Positions 27,084 through 42,003 are shown, counted from the stretch's first letter. The stretch is 64,000 nt of DNA from Corticium candelabrum (GCF_963422355.1 NC_085089.1:722001-786000), one strand, 5' to 3'. The notes: a model not told the origin generated them from the letters alone. Made by a program: numbers and translations.

Positions 27084-30000
27084 ATCTTTTCAATCACCTA
27101 CAGGTCCACACACTATAACTTACAGTTAGGAAATGCTCTTTACATTTGCCTCGACCATACGCTATTCGTTTGAGCATATGCTGTACCAGAACTGCAGGAT
27201 CATAACTGCCACCAACTACAAATGCAGACACCCAATTAGCCAGAAGCCATAACTGTACATCCCAACATATTGGCACCAAACCTAACCTCCCATGCTGCTT
27301 CTCCTGGAATCATACCTAAACATTGTCTTCAAACTTGCCACCAAAAAATCAGTAATTGTAACTAACAAGATATATTCAATGTAGATTACAAGTAGAACAC
27401 ATTCATCACATAAATATGTTACCCTGACAGTCATGCAGCTGCACAGGAAAAAGTTCTCTACCACTAGCATAGATGAGTAAGCGTCCAACCAAGCTGATTG
27501 AGCTAACAAAGCATGCATAGTTGATCTCATAAGATGTGTACACATACTCAGCTAAACACAAACCAACAATCATCCATCGGAGATTTTAGATATACTAACA
27601 TACTGTGTTTATACCAGATGGATCGTCAACCTCAGGCGTCTTCAGCCGATCCATCTCTTCTTCTCTTCCAACATTCAGAAGACGAGAGTGGAGAAAGAAA
27701 TCCATACACACAGTCACTGCAAACACTACCTGTAAACAATTGCATGACCCATGTAAACACTACAAATCGACAACTCTGTAAAACAATCAGCACCAGTTGA
27801 TTCTTGTCTTTTCTTAAACATTCAACAATATCTGCTCTGCCATAGTTTGGATGCTACAACGTGACTCATTTTCGCAACAAAGTCATAGCAGCATATCCCA
27901 CACGGTATTACACACCATCCATTTCTTGAACCACAATGCTTTTGGATCAATCAAAGCTACCAGCAAGAATGAACTCACTCTATGTCGATCATCAAGTGCC
28001 AATGATAAAAATGTAACTGTGGATGACACGATTTCTTTTGTGAACCTACAGAAACAATACTGGAAACAAAGGTACATTGTAAACCAATAACAAAATATTT
28101 TATGTACCGAGTAGCGTAGCGAACCCAGTACCCTGGCATTTCATGCATCAAGTCATTGAGCAGTTGTATCTACACAGAGCAGAGGCTTTGCAAGTTAAAT
28201 ACTCTTGTGATGATTGTAGTACAAACCCCAGTCAATACGTGATCCATTGATGTGTCAGAAGTGCAAAGACTTCCACCTGTTCTGAGATGAAGTCCAGATG
28301 GTCCCGTAAAGAAACTGGACAAGTGAGCAACTGGTGTGTGTGTGTGGGGGGGGGGGGTGTAATGCAATAATGCACAGAACAAAACAAACAACCTTTTACA
28401 ACATAACACATGTCTATACTATTACAAATACTCACCAAGGTTTGTAAATATTTCCTTGGCACTGAAACCATTAGAAGCATTAAATAGCTTAGAGTGAAGC
28501 CTCAAACTTTGCCCCTGTGCCAAGAATTAATTAATCATGAAGTTACACGGAGCAACTGCGTCCTTACAGAAAGTGACTGATCACGGTCAGATAATGTTTC
28601 TTGAAGAGTCTTCTTTAGATCAGGCCAGAACTGACAATTCAGCAAGTCACCTGGAGCATAATGCCCCAAGGTATGTAATGCATCCAGTCTAACCTACACA
28701 CAGTCACATGATGTCAAGGATCAGAGCATTACACTAGAGCCTACGAAAGCCTTACATACTTTTGATGGTTGAGATGAACTGAGATTGGCTGAAATACTTC
28801 GAAAACTGTTTGAAGACAAAAACATAAAACCAGTCCCTGTCTGTAAAGACGAAAGACATAAAGTTATGTTGCTAATATATGTGAGTGCATGATTGGTTGT
28901 ACTTGATTCAATGTAGATGAATCGGAAGAATCATCATCACATGTGTACAGATAGCTTGGTTGTTCAGTTTGTCTTGACCGATTGTCTTTTAGTGCTGCAA
29001 GTGATGACTCTCGAAAATTACTACCAACAGTTACACCAGATGTACTAGATGATACACCAGCATATTCTTGAATCTGTCAACATTACCAATTGCAATGAAA
29101 ACTGTTATACATGTACAACTTATACATATTAAAATCACATTACGATACGCAGTAATTCTATATGTTACTTTTTAGAGTTGTCAGTATGGACACTGTCATA
29201 CTGTAAGTCATGCCATGTACATGTATAAGTACAGTACATGTAACATAATCAACTTCAGTTGACCAGAAAAGCAACAACCTTAAATTACAATCCATCCAGT
29301 CTCTCAAACTCCAACAAAAATTTTTTGCACCAAGGCCAAAAACAAAACAAACAGGGTCCATTTTTGGCAGACAAATATAGACCCTAACCCTAACCTAAAC
29401 ACTAGAAATATTTTTAGGATGTTTACTTACTGATACAAAATTCTTTACACAATATTATCATACGGTTGAATTAAATGTCAAGAAAATTGTCGAATGTATC
29501 TTTACAGCAGACATTTCCACTATCTTGGTTCAGATAGCAAGCTTCCAAACACTTGATCCAATTTTAGACATCCCGGTCTTTCCAATAATGGACCAGGATC
29601 CACTTTGGCCCGATCCATTTATGGCATGACAGAACACTACAATCATTACACAAACTGCTCACTTCAAACACTGTACAGGATGTGTCACATTGGTCATACA
29701 ATTGGTCGATCGTTGGGCTACGCCAGCATGCACTTCCATGCCTCAAGTATTAAGCTAGTGCATATGTGCCTGCTCACCGACACTAATTAAATTATCAACA
29801 CACAAATTTCAATAGAATTTCAATTAAGGACTTTGCCATCACCACAAATACATGCATGCCATAATTAAACATTCAATCCAACTAACCAACACATTGGCCG
29901 CCGATTTCACTGCATCCACAATATTTTCTCCGAGTTCAGCATACCTAAAATACAAGACCTAGAGTATGTAACAAATTAACTGCGGGTATCATTAACATAC

Positions 30001-30407
30001 TCTGGAGACGTCAGCAGTTGTTCAGTGATCAGAGGCACCACATCATGGCCATCTCCCTCAAACACTTGCCGTTCGAGCTCAGTTTCAATCAGTGGCCCCA
30101 ACTGTTCGTCTATCTTTGATCTGACAGTACGCACGATTTCATAGCTAACAAGAGAGGCTCTAGTCAGTTTATCAATCAAGTGCCATGTGACATCACATTG
30201 CCTGTGAAAATGCTCGTCTGTTGCCTCTAGATTAGCAAGCATGTCCTCCACTATTGGCAGATGTCCTGCATTAGCACTGGCTCTCACAGCCGACTCAAAA
30301 CTAGCAAGCAATTGCCGCAAACCAAGAACCAAACGATTGTGATCGACATCCTGGACCCTGTAGGGCCCCACACCTGCAGGCAATCCTTTGCCATCTAAAG
30401 CTGCCAT
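21161..30407 (-). CDS. TBC1D32: TBC1D32 / broad-minded (BROMI) ciliary protein
   Basis: 37 exons, all phase-compatible, 4017 nt, 1338 aa (human 1257). Exon ends on the plus strand, 5' to 3' of the gene: 30407-30001, 29944-29887, 29073-28903, 28840-28760, 28693-28568, 28514-28436, 28330-28227, 28169-28108, 28045-27916, 27853-27730, 27716-27615, 27551-27423, 27215-27124, 26302-26240, 26177-26053, 25913-25721, 25658-25591, 25515-25458, 25384-25304, 25026-24939, 24880-24762, 24706-24542, 24481-24393, 24320-24219, 24161-24056, 23790-23682, 23629-23584, 23528-23458, 23393-23310, 23251-23188, 23129-23008, 22941-22787, 22718-22635, 21717-21661, 21594-21493, 21421-21335, 21274-21161. The TBC-like C-terminus includes [27 protein letters not shown] and [16 protein letters not shown]. 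Known role: ciliary structure and Hedgehog signalling, with CCRK. One intron has a GC donor at 25720. Confidence 0.9.
22168..22519 (-). mobile_element. tRNA-derived SINE, internally deleted copy
   Basis: Reverse-orientation copy of the 58.6-kb SINE in the TBC1D32 intron. It keeps the A-box-like 'tagctcaatttgttag', but this is fused directly to 'caagaaacttac', so the B box is missing. The conserved body and the 3' end (ggacaaatgtcaagccc) are present. It abuts a (CA)n/(GCAC)n tract at 22520-22606. Confidence 0.75.
23888..23937. repeat. (TG)n microsatellite in TBC1D32 intron
   Basis: About 24 TG units ending in cgcgcacgcatgcac. The intron lies between exons 24161-24056 and 23790-23682. Confidence 0.9.
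26424..26576. repeat. (TG)n tract at SINE 5' end
   Basis: About 75 TG units with few interruptions, immediately 5' of a SINE body. Very long Val-Cys frames arise from it. Confidence 0.9.
26577..27018 (+). mobile_element. tRNA-derived SINE, near-complete copy in TBC1D32 intron 13
   Basis: The head contains an A-box-like 'tggagcagatgatagagcg' and a perfect B box GGTTCGATCC at 26652-26661. Next comes a conserved body (ctcgactcaggagtataaatg...), a 'cctctagaggcagggggagc' block and the tail ggcttaacatttgtcca. (TG)n tracts sit on both sides (26424-26576 and 27019-27081). Non-coding and antisense to the host gene. Confidence 0.85.
27019..27081. repeat. (TG)n tract at SINE 3' end
   Basis: About 31 TG units directly after the SINE tail. 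Confidence 0.95.
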
Positions 30408-30532
30408 TGTATCTTCAGGAACATACTAGATACGACACGATTCCTTGCATACAACATGCAACAACATTCATCTGCGGCGTCCTTGGACACCGCATTGATG
30501 TCAACAACTCTATCACGTGATTTCGCACAATA
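30408..30532. promoter_or_regulatory. Bidirectional promoter TBC1D32 / RBKS
   Basis: 125 bp between divergent start codons. No TATA box. A shared promoter is inferred from spacing alone. Confidence 0.5.
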
Positions 30533-32040
<1,508 letters not shown>

Positions 32041-32279
32041 TCATTTAGACTCGTTTGTTCAGTACATTCATTTGATACAACTATCAGAGTTTTAACAATT
32101 CCATTTTCAATGCGATTATTTAACGGCAACCAACAGCAATAGTCTGTGCATGCAACTAACCGACCATCTGACTCAGAATCGTAAGATACATTGTGCCGAC
32201 ATGGGGCCTGTGCCAACATACAAATGGACAACTAACCTTTGTAAGTTATCGTATTACTATGCGTCAGAAACAAGGGCAG

Positions 32280-35200
32280 TTAGTCTTTGTAAGAACGTTG
32301 CAAGTCCTTGTAAAGCATTTCCGCATATCTGAGCGGATCCCCAACGTGTCCACCTTCTCCTTCGCTTTGGCTGTTGTTAGTCAAAAGACTGTGAGTAGGT
32401 GCGGCCAATCGAGACACAATATCTCGAAACGACGGACGCTTATGGTGATTCGGATGCCTAACAACACAAAGTTATCTCCGTCTACGCCGATGGTATATGA
32501 TGGTACAAACTGTAATAATTCATTGGCAATTACCAGCATTCTATCATTAACGCGTAGATTGGCCGTGGGCAGCCTGGCGGCGGAGGAAGTCTGTAGCCAT
32601 GATCAATCATTGACAAAACCTTGTGACACAACATGTTGGTAAAATAGAATGTAATGAATAGAAAGTATTTAAGTTAAGGGATTAGGATCACATACGTCGC
32701 TGTTGTTCTTCTTGCCGTAGGGCCGCATCCCCACACTCCAGATCTCGTACAACACAATACCGTAGCTCCACACATCACTAGCGCTAGAATACTTCTTAAA
32801 ATTGAGAGCCTAACATGGCAGAGTGTGCAAAGTACAAAATTTGGTATAAATGCATGACGACGTCGCTCACCTCGGGTGCCGTCCACCTTACCGGTATTTT
32901 CCCATTCTGTTTTGATCGATAGTAAGAATCCTCGGCGATATCGCGAGAAAGACCAAAATCACCGATCTAAAGGGTATATAGAAATACAACGAATGATTAA
33001 TTATATTAGTCCATCATTTGATAGTTACGGGCATGGTCATTGGATTGTTTTACCTTGCATTTTCGCTCACTGTCAAGCATCACGTTACGAGCTGCAAGAT
33101 CCTAAACACGAAACAAACATTAAATTAAAGAACGAAGCAAGAGCTGGTTTTTCCTCCGTCTTACTCTATGTACAAAGCGTTTAGCGGACAAATATTTCAT
33201 TCCTGACGCAATTTCGCGAGCCATTTGCAACAGTTTAACTTGTAACTTTTCCTCCGCTTCTTGACTATCGTCTAAGCTAAATGAAACAAACAAATACCAT
33301 GTAAGTACTATTGTTCTCTTTACAGATGAAATGCAAGTAACTGAAGTCGGACGTCTTGAAGGTACTGCTTTAGATCACCGTTTGCCATAAATTCCAACAC
33401 AACCATTAGCTGCAAAATATGAACATTAAGTATAAAATTAAACAATATAAACAGTTGTGCGGGTGTATATGCGGTACGTACCGCGTCTCCTTCTGTTACA
33501 ACTCCAATTAGCGAGACAACATGTTTATGTTTAAATTGCCCCATGATTGCTGCTTCTTGCATGAATTTGACTTTGTCTTCCTCGTTGGCTTTGGAATTTA
33601 GCGTTTTCACTGCTACAGTTATTTTGTCATTCACATTCTAAAGTGGAACAGAAGAGATTGCACCAGGTGATAAAATACTTTGTACTATTGCACTAACTTT
33701 TTTCCACTCTGCTCTATGCACGTCACCAAACGCACTGCAGAGAATAAAATTAAGTAAGAGAAACAAACATTTCGTGATGCAATAACGCAACTACAGTGTA
33801 CCCAGATCCAAGAGAGTCAAACATTTGAATCGATTTGACGTCCAGTTTGCGATACCGACGGCTTTCAAACTGTTCGTAGATTCCTTCGATTGTATCTGCT
33901 GGTTCTAGGTAAACTGCTGCATCCTCTTCTCCATTTGTGCTGAAATTTCTGGAGACCTAAACCAGATAAAACAAAATCAAATGCATATTTTAGAACGACA
34001 ACAGCACAATTATCTACGAAATACATGTTGAAGAGAAACATCGAAAGCATGATCGATCGTTGGTTACCTGCGGCTGCTCATCTTCGATCAGATCCACGTA
34101 GGCCGACGTCAACAGCGGCTTATCCTCAACAGTTTGCGATTGATTGTATTTGCGACTTTTGGATAGAGCTTCATTCGTCGCCAGATAGCCGTCTTCATCC
34201 ACAGCAGGTTCGTGCTGAGGTCCGACGGCAGCGTAATTTTGCTGCAAGTTTGGATCGACGTATTCTCCGTCTACATCAGCAACAGAATACGTCGGGTTCA
34301 ACACGCCAATCTCTGAACATACAACCGAACAATTAGTTTAAGCTCGAGTACAACTGCAGACACCCTGCACATCTACTGTATACATTACCAGTTGTGTGGT
34401 GTTTAGGCACACACAGTTTTCCCGATCTGCGACGTCGCCGTATTACCAATAGAATAATGACAATAACAACGATCAAACATCCGACGGCTGCCGCAGGAGC
34501 AGCGATTAGGACTATGCCATCGTGTTTTTCCGACTCATGACCCTGTGGAGCATAGACGGTAGTTGCTGATAGGGACGCTGTAGCTTGCACGCTTGTGGAC
34601 ATATTCATGCGTGCTGTTGATGCTCTCTCACTCATTGCAGACTCCGAGCTTGTAGATGTCAAGAACGCTGGTACTCCATCTGACTGTCTAGTTGTTTGCT
34701 GACCAACTGTCGGGGATATTCTTCTAGCTGCAGTTGTCACTGAATTCAAAAAGTCGGTAGTAGCGACGGTATTGGCAGTTACTTTGCTGTCGATACTCGC
34801 AGTCCCAGATGTAGATACTTTGCTTGTGGCTGTTGTAGAAGCTAGACTTTCAGACCGACTACCTTTGGCTGATTTTGCAGCCTGACTGCTAATTTCATTG
34901 CTAGTCTGAGAAGATGTAACAAGTGATGATAGTGTATTGGTAGCATGAACAGTAGTCGTAGATGAAAATGACTTTGACGTTTGAGCATTAGTAGCAGACG
35001 TTGGGGTTTCTTTGCTGGTTGTAAAAGGACGACTAAAGTTTGTTGCGATGACGTCTGTTGTAGACAACTTAGTGGCTGTTGTTGAGCTGGTTGTCGATAG
35101 AGCGGCAGTTAATGGGGCGGCCGTCGATGGGGTGGTCGTTGATGGGATGGATATCGATGGGGCGGCCGTTGATGGTGCGGCCGTAGATGCAGCAGCAGTT

Positions 35201-36489
35201 GTTGGAGTGGACGTTGATGGGATGGATGTTGATGAAATGACCGATGATAAAGCGGCAATTGATGGGGCTGCCGTCGATGCAGCAGCCGTTGTTGGAGCGG
35301 ACGTTGATGGAATGGATGTTGATGGGGTGGCTGTGGATGGGATGACCGATGATGGAGCGGCCGTTGATGGAGCAGCAGTTGATGGTACAGCCGATGTTGT
35401 TGGACCTGAAACACGAAAACGTTGGAAACTAAAACGTATCCAGTCTCTATACAGTATAAACATCACCGCCACAGTAGCAATGGCCCCATTTCTCCATCTT
35501 TCCGTCGCCGTCGAGTTTGGTTGCGCACCAGCTTGATGTAGAAATCTTGTAGTTTGTGCATTCTACAAACCTTTTGCTGTCATACTCGAACGGGAACTTG
35601 CATGCTTTTCCACCTCCATTCCCACCACATGTTTGAGTAATGACAGGAACATCTGTTATTATTTATCATAAACAACTTGTAAACAATAAAACTCGCTTTA
35701 CAATAATTATTCTATACCATTGCATTTCGGAATATCACAATCTTTTTCATTAATATTGCCGTCTTTTTTGTACTGACAATAAGGTTTGTTGTGGTCATCA
35801 CTATCGGGATATGGATTTCTGCAATAGTTGTGATCTCCTATTCCATATTTAGTGAATTCTTGCTTCATATAGTTGCTTTCCAGATCAGATCCTGATGCCG
35901 ACCATTTAATGCATGTGTTACCATCTTTGTCTTGATTAACTGTTCCTCTGTATCCGCCACCAAAGTCTATCACACTGTAACACGACGTGTCTAGTACCAA
36001 AATCATAGCAATTAGATAGACAACATGGAACCAAACTGTCCAGGCATACAATCACGTTTTTATTTAAACAATTAACTGCATGAAGTGCGGTTATACTGTA
36101 CCTGCACACTCCTGTACATCACAATATTCCCACTTTTTGTTTTTGTTGATAAAACACCATGGTTTGTCGTAAGGGTCTCCTTTTGGATTACGACAATAGT
36201 TGTGATCTCCGATGTCAGCTTGTGGGTAGTCGTCTGGCTTGTAGTCATCGTTTGATGTCCAACTCAAACAAGCGTTTCCGTTAATCGTCGTGCTATTAGT
36301 ACCACGATAATAGAGACCGGCAGTTGCGGCACGATAGCAATTTTGTACTCTGTTGCTGCGACATTCTGCAAAACAGAACACTTCAAGTTAGCAAAAAGAA
36401 ACGTAGCCATGCATGCACTCAACGTGTCGATGGAAACCTGTGAATGCTAGAAACAGCCACACTAGTATGCGCACGAACCGGCGTGTCAT
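32280..36489 (-). CDS. Receptor tyrosine kinase with two kringles, FN2 and mucin-like stalk
   Basis: 16 exons, 3087 nt, 1028 aa: 36438-36489, 36102-36365, 35718-35990, 35467-35652, 34389-35405, 34068-34312, 33802-33956, 33698-33734, 33482-33637, 33342-33409, 33165-33276, 33054-33101, 32871-32966, 32696-32809, 32534-32619, 32280-32457. Signal peptide at 1-17. Kringles lie at ~18-106 and ~107-196 (both with GDHNYCRNP). A fibronectin type II domain at ~200-257 has CKFPFEYD and SSWC. A Ser/Thr/Pro stalk follows, then TM at ~555-580. The juxtamembrane segment has an NPTY motif (603-606) and several Y-hydrophobic sites. The kinase has GSGAFG, Lys754 (VAVK), HRDLAARN, Asp874 (DFG), tandem activation-loop tyrosines 886-887, and WTAPE. 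All catalytic residues are present, so an active kinase is expected. I know no named family with this domain order. The ligand is unknown. Confidence 0.93.
35100..35405 (-). repeat. Coding minisatellite, Ser/Thr/Pro/Ala stalk
   Basis: Imperfect 15- to 18-bp units encode repeats of the type PSTAAPS and PTTAAAST at the start of the stalk exon. The paralog at 48450-48755 has a different number and order of units, so the stalk length is evolving by unit gain and loss. Heavy O-glycosylation is likely. Confidence 0.8.
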
Positions 36490-37451
36490 GCTGGCCTAAC
36501 TTAACAGCTTGCAGCAACCACTTGGATGGAGTGATCAGAGTGCGTCACAACGTAACTGACTCCTGCACATTCCTTCTCTTCGAGCGCTCGTCATACCAGA
36601 ACTAAGTCACATGACGACACGTGAGCTCCACTACTCATTCTATGCATTGCTATGACGTGCCATTTGTGTCAAAATTAGACAATGAGACGAGGCCATGAAA
36701 CAATGAGATCATGCGATGAGACGATGAGATGAGACTGACAACCAGCGGCGTCCCAGGCATGTTTCCAGGTTGTCCGAAAAACCGCAAGAGGGCGTCACCT
36801 CTACTGCTACAGTAGCGCCAGTACTGAAGGATCCTATTTCACAACTGTAGTTTAACTTAATATGAAGATTGTTAGATCACTGATGCTATGCGATAGCAAC
36901 AGGCAACGCATCTTTAGTAAAGTTTTTCTCACTCACCTTTTGGGTTTGTCGTTAACTAATTAACTCTAGGGTACGCAATAATTATATGGTACGGCTGACT
37001 ATGGTACGCAAACCGTGAGGTTGTGTCAGAGATTGTATACATCCAGTAGGTTCATCCAGGGAAAGGAGATTGTGGCAAAGTGAGTCTACTAAACCTTGCC
37101 ATGGGTGCTTAGTACGGACAACCTTCCAATTGATTGTGCTGCAAGATGTGTAAGTCTCCAACCAGCTACTAAAGACTACTGCATCCCACACATGCCATTA
37201 TTGTGTATACAGTTTACCGTATTATTTATTAAATGTGCAAGAATGGTCTAGTTCTCAAACAGCTACACTACAAATTGATCGGGTGTTTGCTCTGCTCTGC
37301 TCTGTCTGTCTGTCGAAGTTGTCTAAGTGCAATTTTGATGACTTTTGTCTAGATAATAAAGACATTCAACATTTCGTTCATTGAATGTTATTGTTATGCA
37401 TACGTAAAGTTAGCGATTGTTATTGGTAGAGTAAGAGTTCAAATATAACAA

Positions 37452-37482
<31 letters not shown>

Positions 37483-37509
37483 TTTCCATATATTTCATAA
37501 CTGAATGCT
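36490..37509. other. Upstream flank of the kinase receptor, duplicated at 49.8-50.66 kb
   Basis: Nearly the same sequence precedes the second receptor copy (for example around 'cagcggcgtccca' and 'tacagtttaccgtattatttatt'). Homology stops at CTGT repeats near 37300 and 50640. Another (CTGT)n lies at 37451-37482. No gene seen. It probably contains the receptor promoter. Confidence 0.6.
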
Positions 37510-37514
37510 ATTAC

Positions 37515-37670
37515 TGTGTCGTGTTCTACGACTCTGTTAGGTATTACCTAGTACACACACGAGAGGCTGCGGTTCCACGTGGCTCTATTGTCAGACTCAC
37601 ACCACGCACCCTCAAGTTACACAGTACCCGTATCTACCTGCTACTATATATAGTCCATATATACTCTACA
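37515..37670 (-). repeat. 3' LTR of the Ty3/gypsy element
   Basis: 156 bp, begins TGTGTCG and ends CTCTACA as read on the plus strand. Identical to the other LTR. Confidence 0.95.
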
Positions 37671-40600
37671 TCCCTTTTTCTTTAAACACAAAAAAAACAA
37701 AAAAAAAAAACTGCAACACAACCATCTAGACGTTCAGTCATTATACAGTACTGTCAGTTTTTTTTTTTTTAGCTACGTAACATAGTCTTGAAGATACTTT
37801 GGACTCTTCACCACTCGTCCACTTCTGGTAGTTCTCGTTGAGTTGTCTTGGGAGGTAGTGGTAGATACTGGCCGGTTCTCTATCTGCCTCTTCGGTGTTT
37901 TCGTAGTCTTTGACTGTACAACTTGCTGAGGTGCATGGTTGTCATTCCTTCCTCCTGCTGTGTCCTTTACCTGCTGGGTAGGAATCCTCACTGGTTCTTC
38001 CTTGACCTTCCTCAGATGAACCCTATTGCGTCTCAATTCTTTACCATGTTCCGTCAAGATTCCATAAGATCTATTGGGTAGCACATTAGTCACTACTGCC
38101 TTCGGCCACACTACGTCTCGTTTCTGTGTTAGTGGCTGTACTCGTACCGTATCACCTGGACGCAATTGTGGCAAATCTCGAGCGTTTCTGTCGTAATTCG
38201 CCTTTTGTTTCTCTTTGTTGACCCGCTGATGGTCACTCTCATCTGGATTCATCTTTGGTTCAAGAAGACTAGCTTTCGTCGGAAGAAGGGTGCGTGTTCT
38301 CCTATTGAACAGTCGCTGTGCTGGACTTGTGGCAAGTCCTTCACTCGGGGTGTTCCGATAATCAAGTAATGCTAGGTAAACATCTGTACCTGCTTCTCGC
38401 GACTTCTTGAGAATTCTCTTGGCTACTTTAACTGCATTTTCAGCTTTTCCGTTACTCTTCGGATATCCTGGACTTGCAGTATTATGTTGAAAATTCCATA
38501 CGTCTGCAAAATGAGCAAATTCTTGTGACTGAAATTGCGGCCCATTATCGCTAAACAAGTGCTCAGGAATTCCGTGTCTAGCAAATTGTTGTTTCAATGA
38601 TTTGATCACAGACTTCGACGTTGTTTCATATAGTCGCTCCATCTCAAGAAAATTGCTTTGGTAATCTGATATTACCAAGTAGTGCTTGGACCTATACTCA
38701 AACAAATCAACTCCAACTTTCACCCAAGGTCGTTCTGGGACATGGTGCGATACTAGTGTCTCCTTAGATTGCTTCACTGGATACTTGTTGCATTCTTCAC
38801 ATGACTCTATCTTGTCTCTTATCTGTCCTGTCATGCCTGGCCACCAAATACTTTGTTTTGCACGACGAATGCATCCATTGATGCCCAAGTGCGTCGAATG
38901 TACTCTGTCTAGCATATAGGATCGCAGTTGATCCGGGACTAGAAGTCTGTCTCCACAAAAGACTAGTCCATTCTGTACTACCAGCTGATCACGAACACCA
39001 AAATAAGGGGTCAGTGCTCTCGGTATCTGCTTCTTGTGATCTGGCCATCCTGAAAAAATCATTTCCTTTAGCTGCTTAATACCATCATCCGCGATTGTTG
39101 CCTGTCTAATCTTTTGTACTGTTTCAGGTTTCAAAGATAGCAAAGCATTGTCTTGTTCCTCATCTGCGTCTATTGCCATAATATCTTCCCGATTAGTCTC
39201 TTCTCTAGATCTTCTGTCACTCTCTACTGGTGCTCGGGATAGAGTGTCTGCTAAATGCATATCTGTTCCTTTCTTATATCGAATGGTGATGTCATACCGC
39301 TGTATACGTAACAACATACGTTGAAGACGTTTTGGCGCTGCCTGCAACGGCTTCTTTGCAATCACCTCTAGCGGTTTGTGGTCGGATTCCACATCTACTG
39401 CACGACCATAGGTATACTGATCAAACCGTTCGAGTCCGTAAACTATCGCTAACAATTCCTTTTCTATTTGCGCATAGCGCTCCTCCGCATCTGTGAGTCG
39501 TCTGCTAGCATACGCTACAGGTTGCCCGTTTTGCATCAACGCAACACCGAGTCCAACACTGGACGCATCACATTGTAGCGTAACACTATCTTCAGCTGAA
39601 AAATATCGAAGAACTGGAGCGGAACTAACTACTGCTTTTATCTGCTCAAAAGCTCTCTCTTGCTGATTCGTCCATTTCCACTCCACGTCTCTTCTGGTCA
39701 ATTGATGTAGAGGTTCACTAATGTCAGTTAGATTCCGAAGGTATTTGGCAAGATAAGTTACTACTCCTACCAAACGACGAACTGCTGCCACGTCATTCGG
39801 TCTGTCCATTGCTAGAATAGCTTTCACCTTTGCTGGATCTGGTCTCACACCTTCCGTGGTCAAGATGTGACCCATGTATGGAACATTCGTCTTTCTTATG
39901 CTAAGTTTGTCTCGGTTTAAACGCACTCCTCGCTCCTGACAACGTCTCAAGAGCTGTTTCAGCTTCTTCTCATGATCTGCTACTGCGCTCTCTTCAGTAT
40001 CTCCAATGCCTGCGATCAGAATATCATCTGCAATGGCCCACACACCATCAATGTCAGCAACCATTTCGTGCAGTCTCCGTTGGAAAACTTCTGGCGCTAC
40101 GGAGATGCCAAACGGCATACGTTTGTAACAATATCTACCAAACGGGGTACCAAACGTCGTCAGCTCCCTTGACTTCTGATCCAGTTCAATATGCCAAAAA
40201 CCACTTTTTACGTCAGCCACCGTAAAAACTTTAGCATTTGCTAACTGCGGTAGGATATCATCCAGGACTGGTATCTGATACCGCGATCTCTTCAGCGCTC
40301 GATTCAGAGGTTTGGGGTCTAGGCAGATCCTGATGGTACCGTTCGCTTTCTTCACGGCCACCATACTAGACATCCATTTGGTCGGTCTACTTATCTTTTC
40401 TATTACTCCAGTCCGCTCTAGTTTGTCTAATTCAGCTTTCAACGGTTGTCTCATCGCTACAGGAACACGTCGTACGGGAATCTGAACCGGTGTCACTGTC
40501 TCATCTATGTCAAGTTGTAACGGCTGTCCTAACGATCCAACTTTGCCGTCAAACACTTGCGGATATCGCTCACTAACATTCTCTACCGTCATGAGATCCT

Positions 40601-42003
40601 TGTCTGTTTCTACAGCGGGGTGTGTAGACGGAGCATCCAACAGCTGTATTCGATCATACTGCACTGTCACTAATTGCATTTGTTGCGCCGCACGTGAACC
40701 CAAAATAGAGACTGCTGCTCGATCAACTACTACGAAATGCGCACGGTAGTTTCGATTATTTCTAGGATTCTTCAATCGGAGCGTACAGCGTCCTACGGGA
40801 GTCACCTTCGAACGATCATAGAGGGTTAGAACCTGAGGGGTAGACTCCAGTTTGACATGTTTTGGCACATCAGCTCTCCGTATCACATTACACGAGGCAC
40901 CGGTGTCAACTTGAAACTGTACCATCGACTTGCCTTCCAACAGCATTGTTGCCATGATCTGTGGTCTGTACTTCGCTGTCCTAACTGCATTGACATCATG
41001 CTGCCCTGTCAGAGTCAGCGTCATGAGCTCTTCTGCCTCATCACTACTTACAGATTCCTGCGCACAGTGTACACGCGACTTCACGCTTGGCTGACTACGG
41101 CACTTCCGCGCATAGTGATTTAGTTTGCCACACTTGCTACACTGCTTTCCGTTCGCTGGGCAGTTCACGCGTCCCTTTGCATGCTGCAAACCACAATACT
41201 GACATTCAGTCTTAGCGCTCACCTTCACTGTGTCTTTAGACTGATATCTCTTTGACTTCACTTTGGAGGACTTGGGTACGTACTGCTTCTGCACCCTGTG
41301 TACTTCAGTATCTGCTCCGCTCATCGTCTTGGCCCTCTTCTCGGTAGCCTCATACGCCCTGCATAGATCAACACAGTCTGCTAATGAGAGATTCTTTCTT
41401 TGCAGGAGTTGTTTACGCAACCCCTGATCATGCACACCACACACGATTCTATCACGGATCATGTCGCTTTCTTGGTCACCAAACCGACAACGTTGAGCTT
41501 GCTCTCTCACCGACGTTAGAAATTTGTCAAATGGCTCACCATGATTCTGCCGCCTCTGATCAAGGACAAAGCGTTCGTACGTAACATTTGCTTCACCCAC
41601 GCAATGCGCTTCCATTAGCTCAATCACTCTTGCCATATCCGTCTTCTCCGCCTCCTCTGCGAATGGTAAGCTATTGTATATGCGCAACCCTGCTCTACCA
41701 ATGCATGTGATAAACGACGCAAGCCTGTATTCATCTGGCTGCGACGTCATCCGCGTCACGGTCTCGTACGATCTCCAGAGTTGGCTCCATTCACGCCAAT
41801 TCTCTGCCAAATTACCTTTTACCTGAAGTGGTCCAGGACTGGGAAAGGTCGCTTGAACTAGCAGTTGAGCCGCTGCGCATGCAGCTCCAGCTGCAACGTC
41901 TTCCGTGTCGTCACCTTGCCGGTCGGGCACTTCCCTGGCTTCCAGCTCAGCGCCGCTTCGTGGACTGTCTTCAGTACTCATAGCGCTAGCACTCCTGACA
42001 CCA

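Noticed and set aside
29373-29398. Telomere-like 'accctaaccctaacctaaac'
   Set aside because: Only about three imperfect units inside a TBC1D32 intron; too short for an interstitial telomere and no flanking subtelomeric signs.
34333-35472. Plus-strand Val/Asp-rich ORF (35012-35536) opposite the receptor stalk
   Set aside because: Antisense of the repetitive Ser/Thr/Pro exon; no domain and no splice context.
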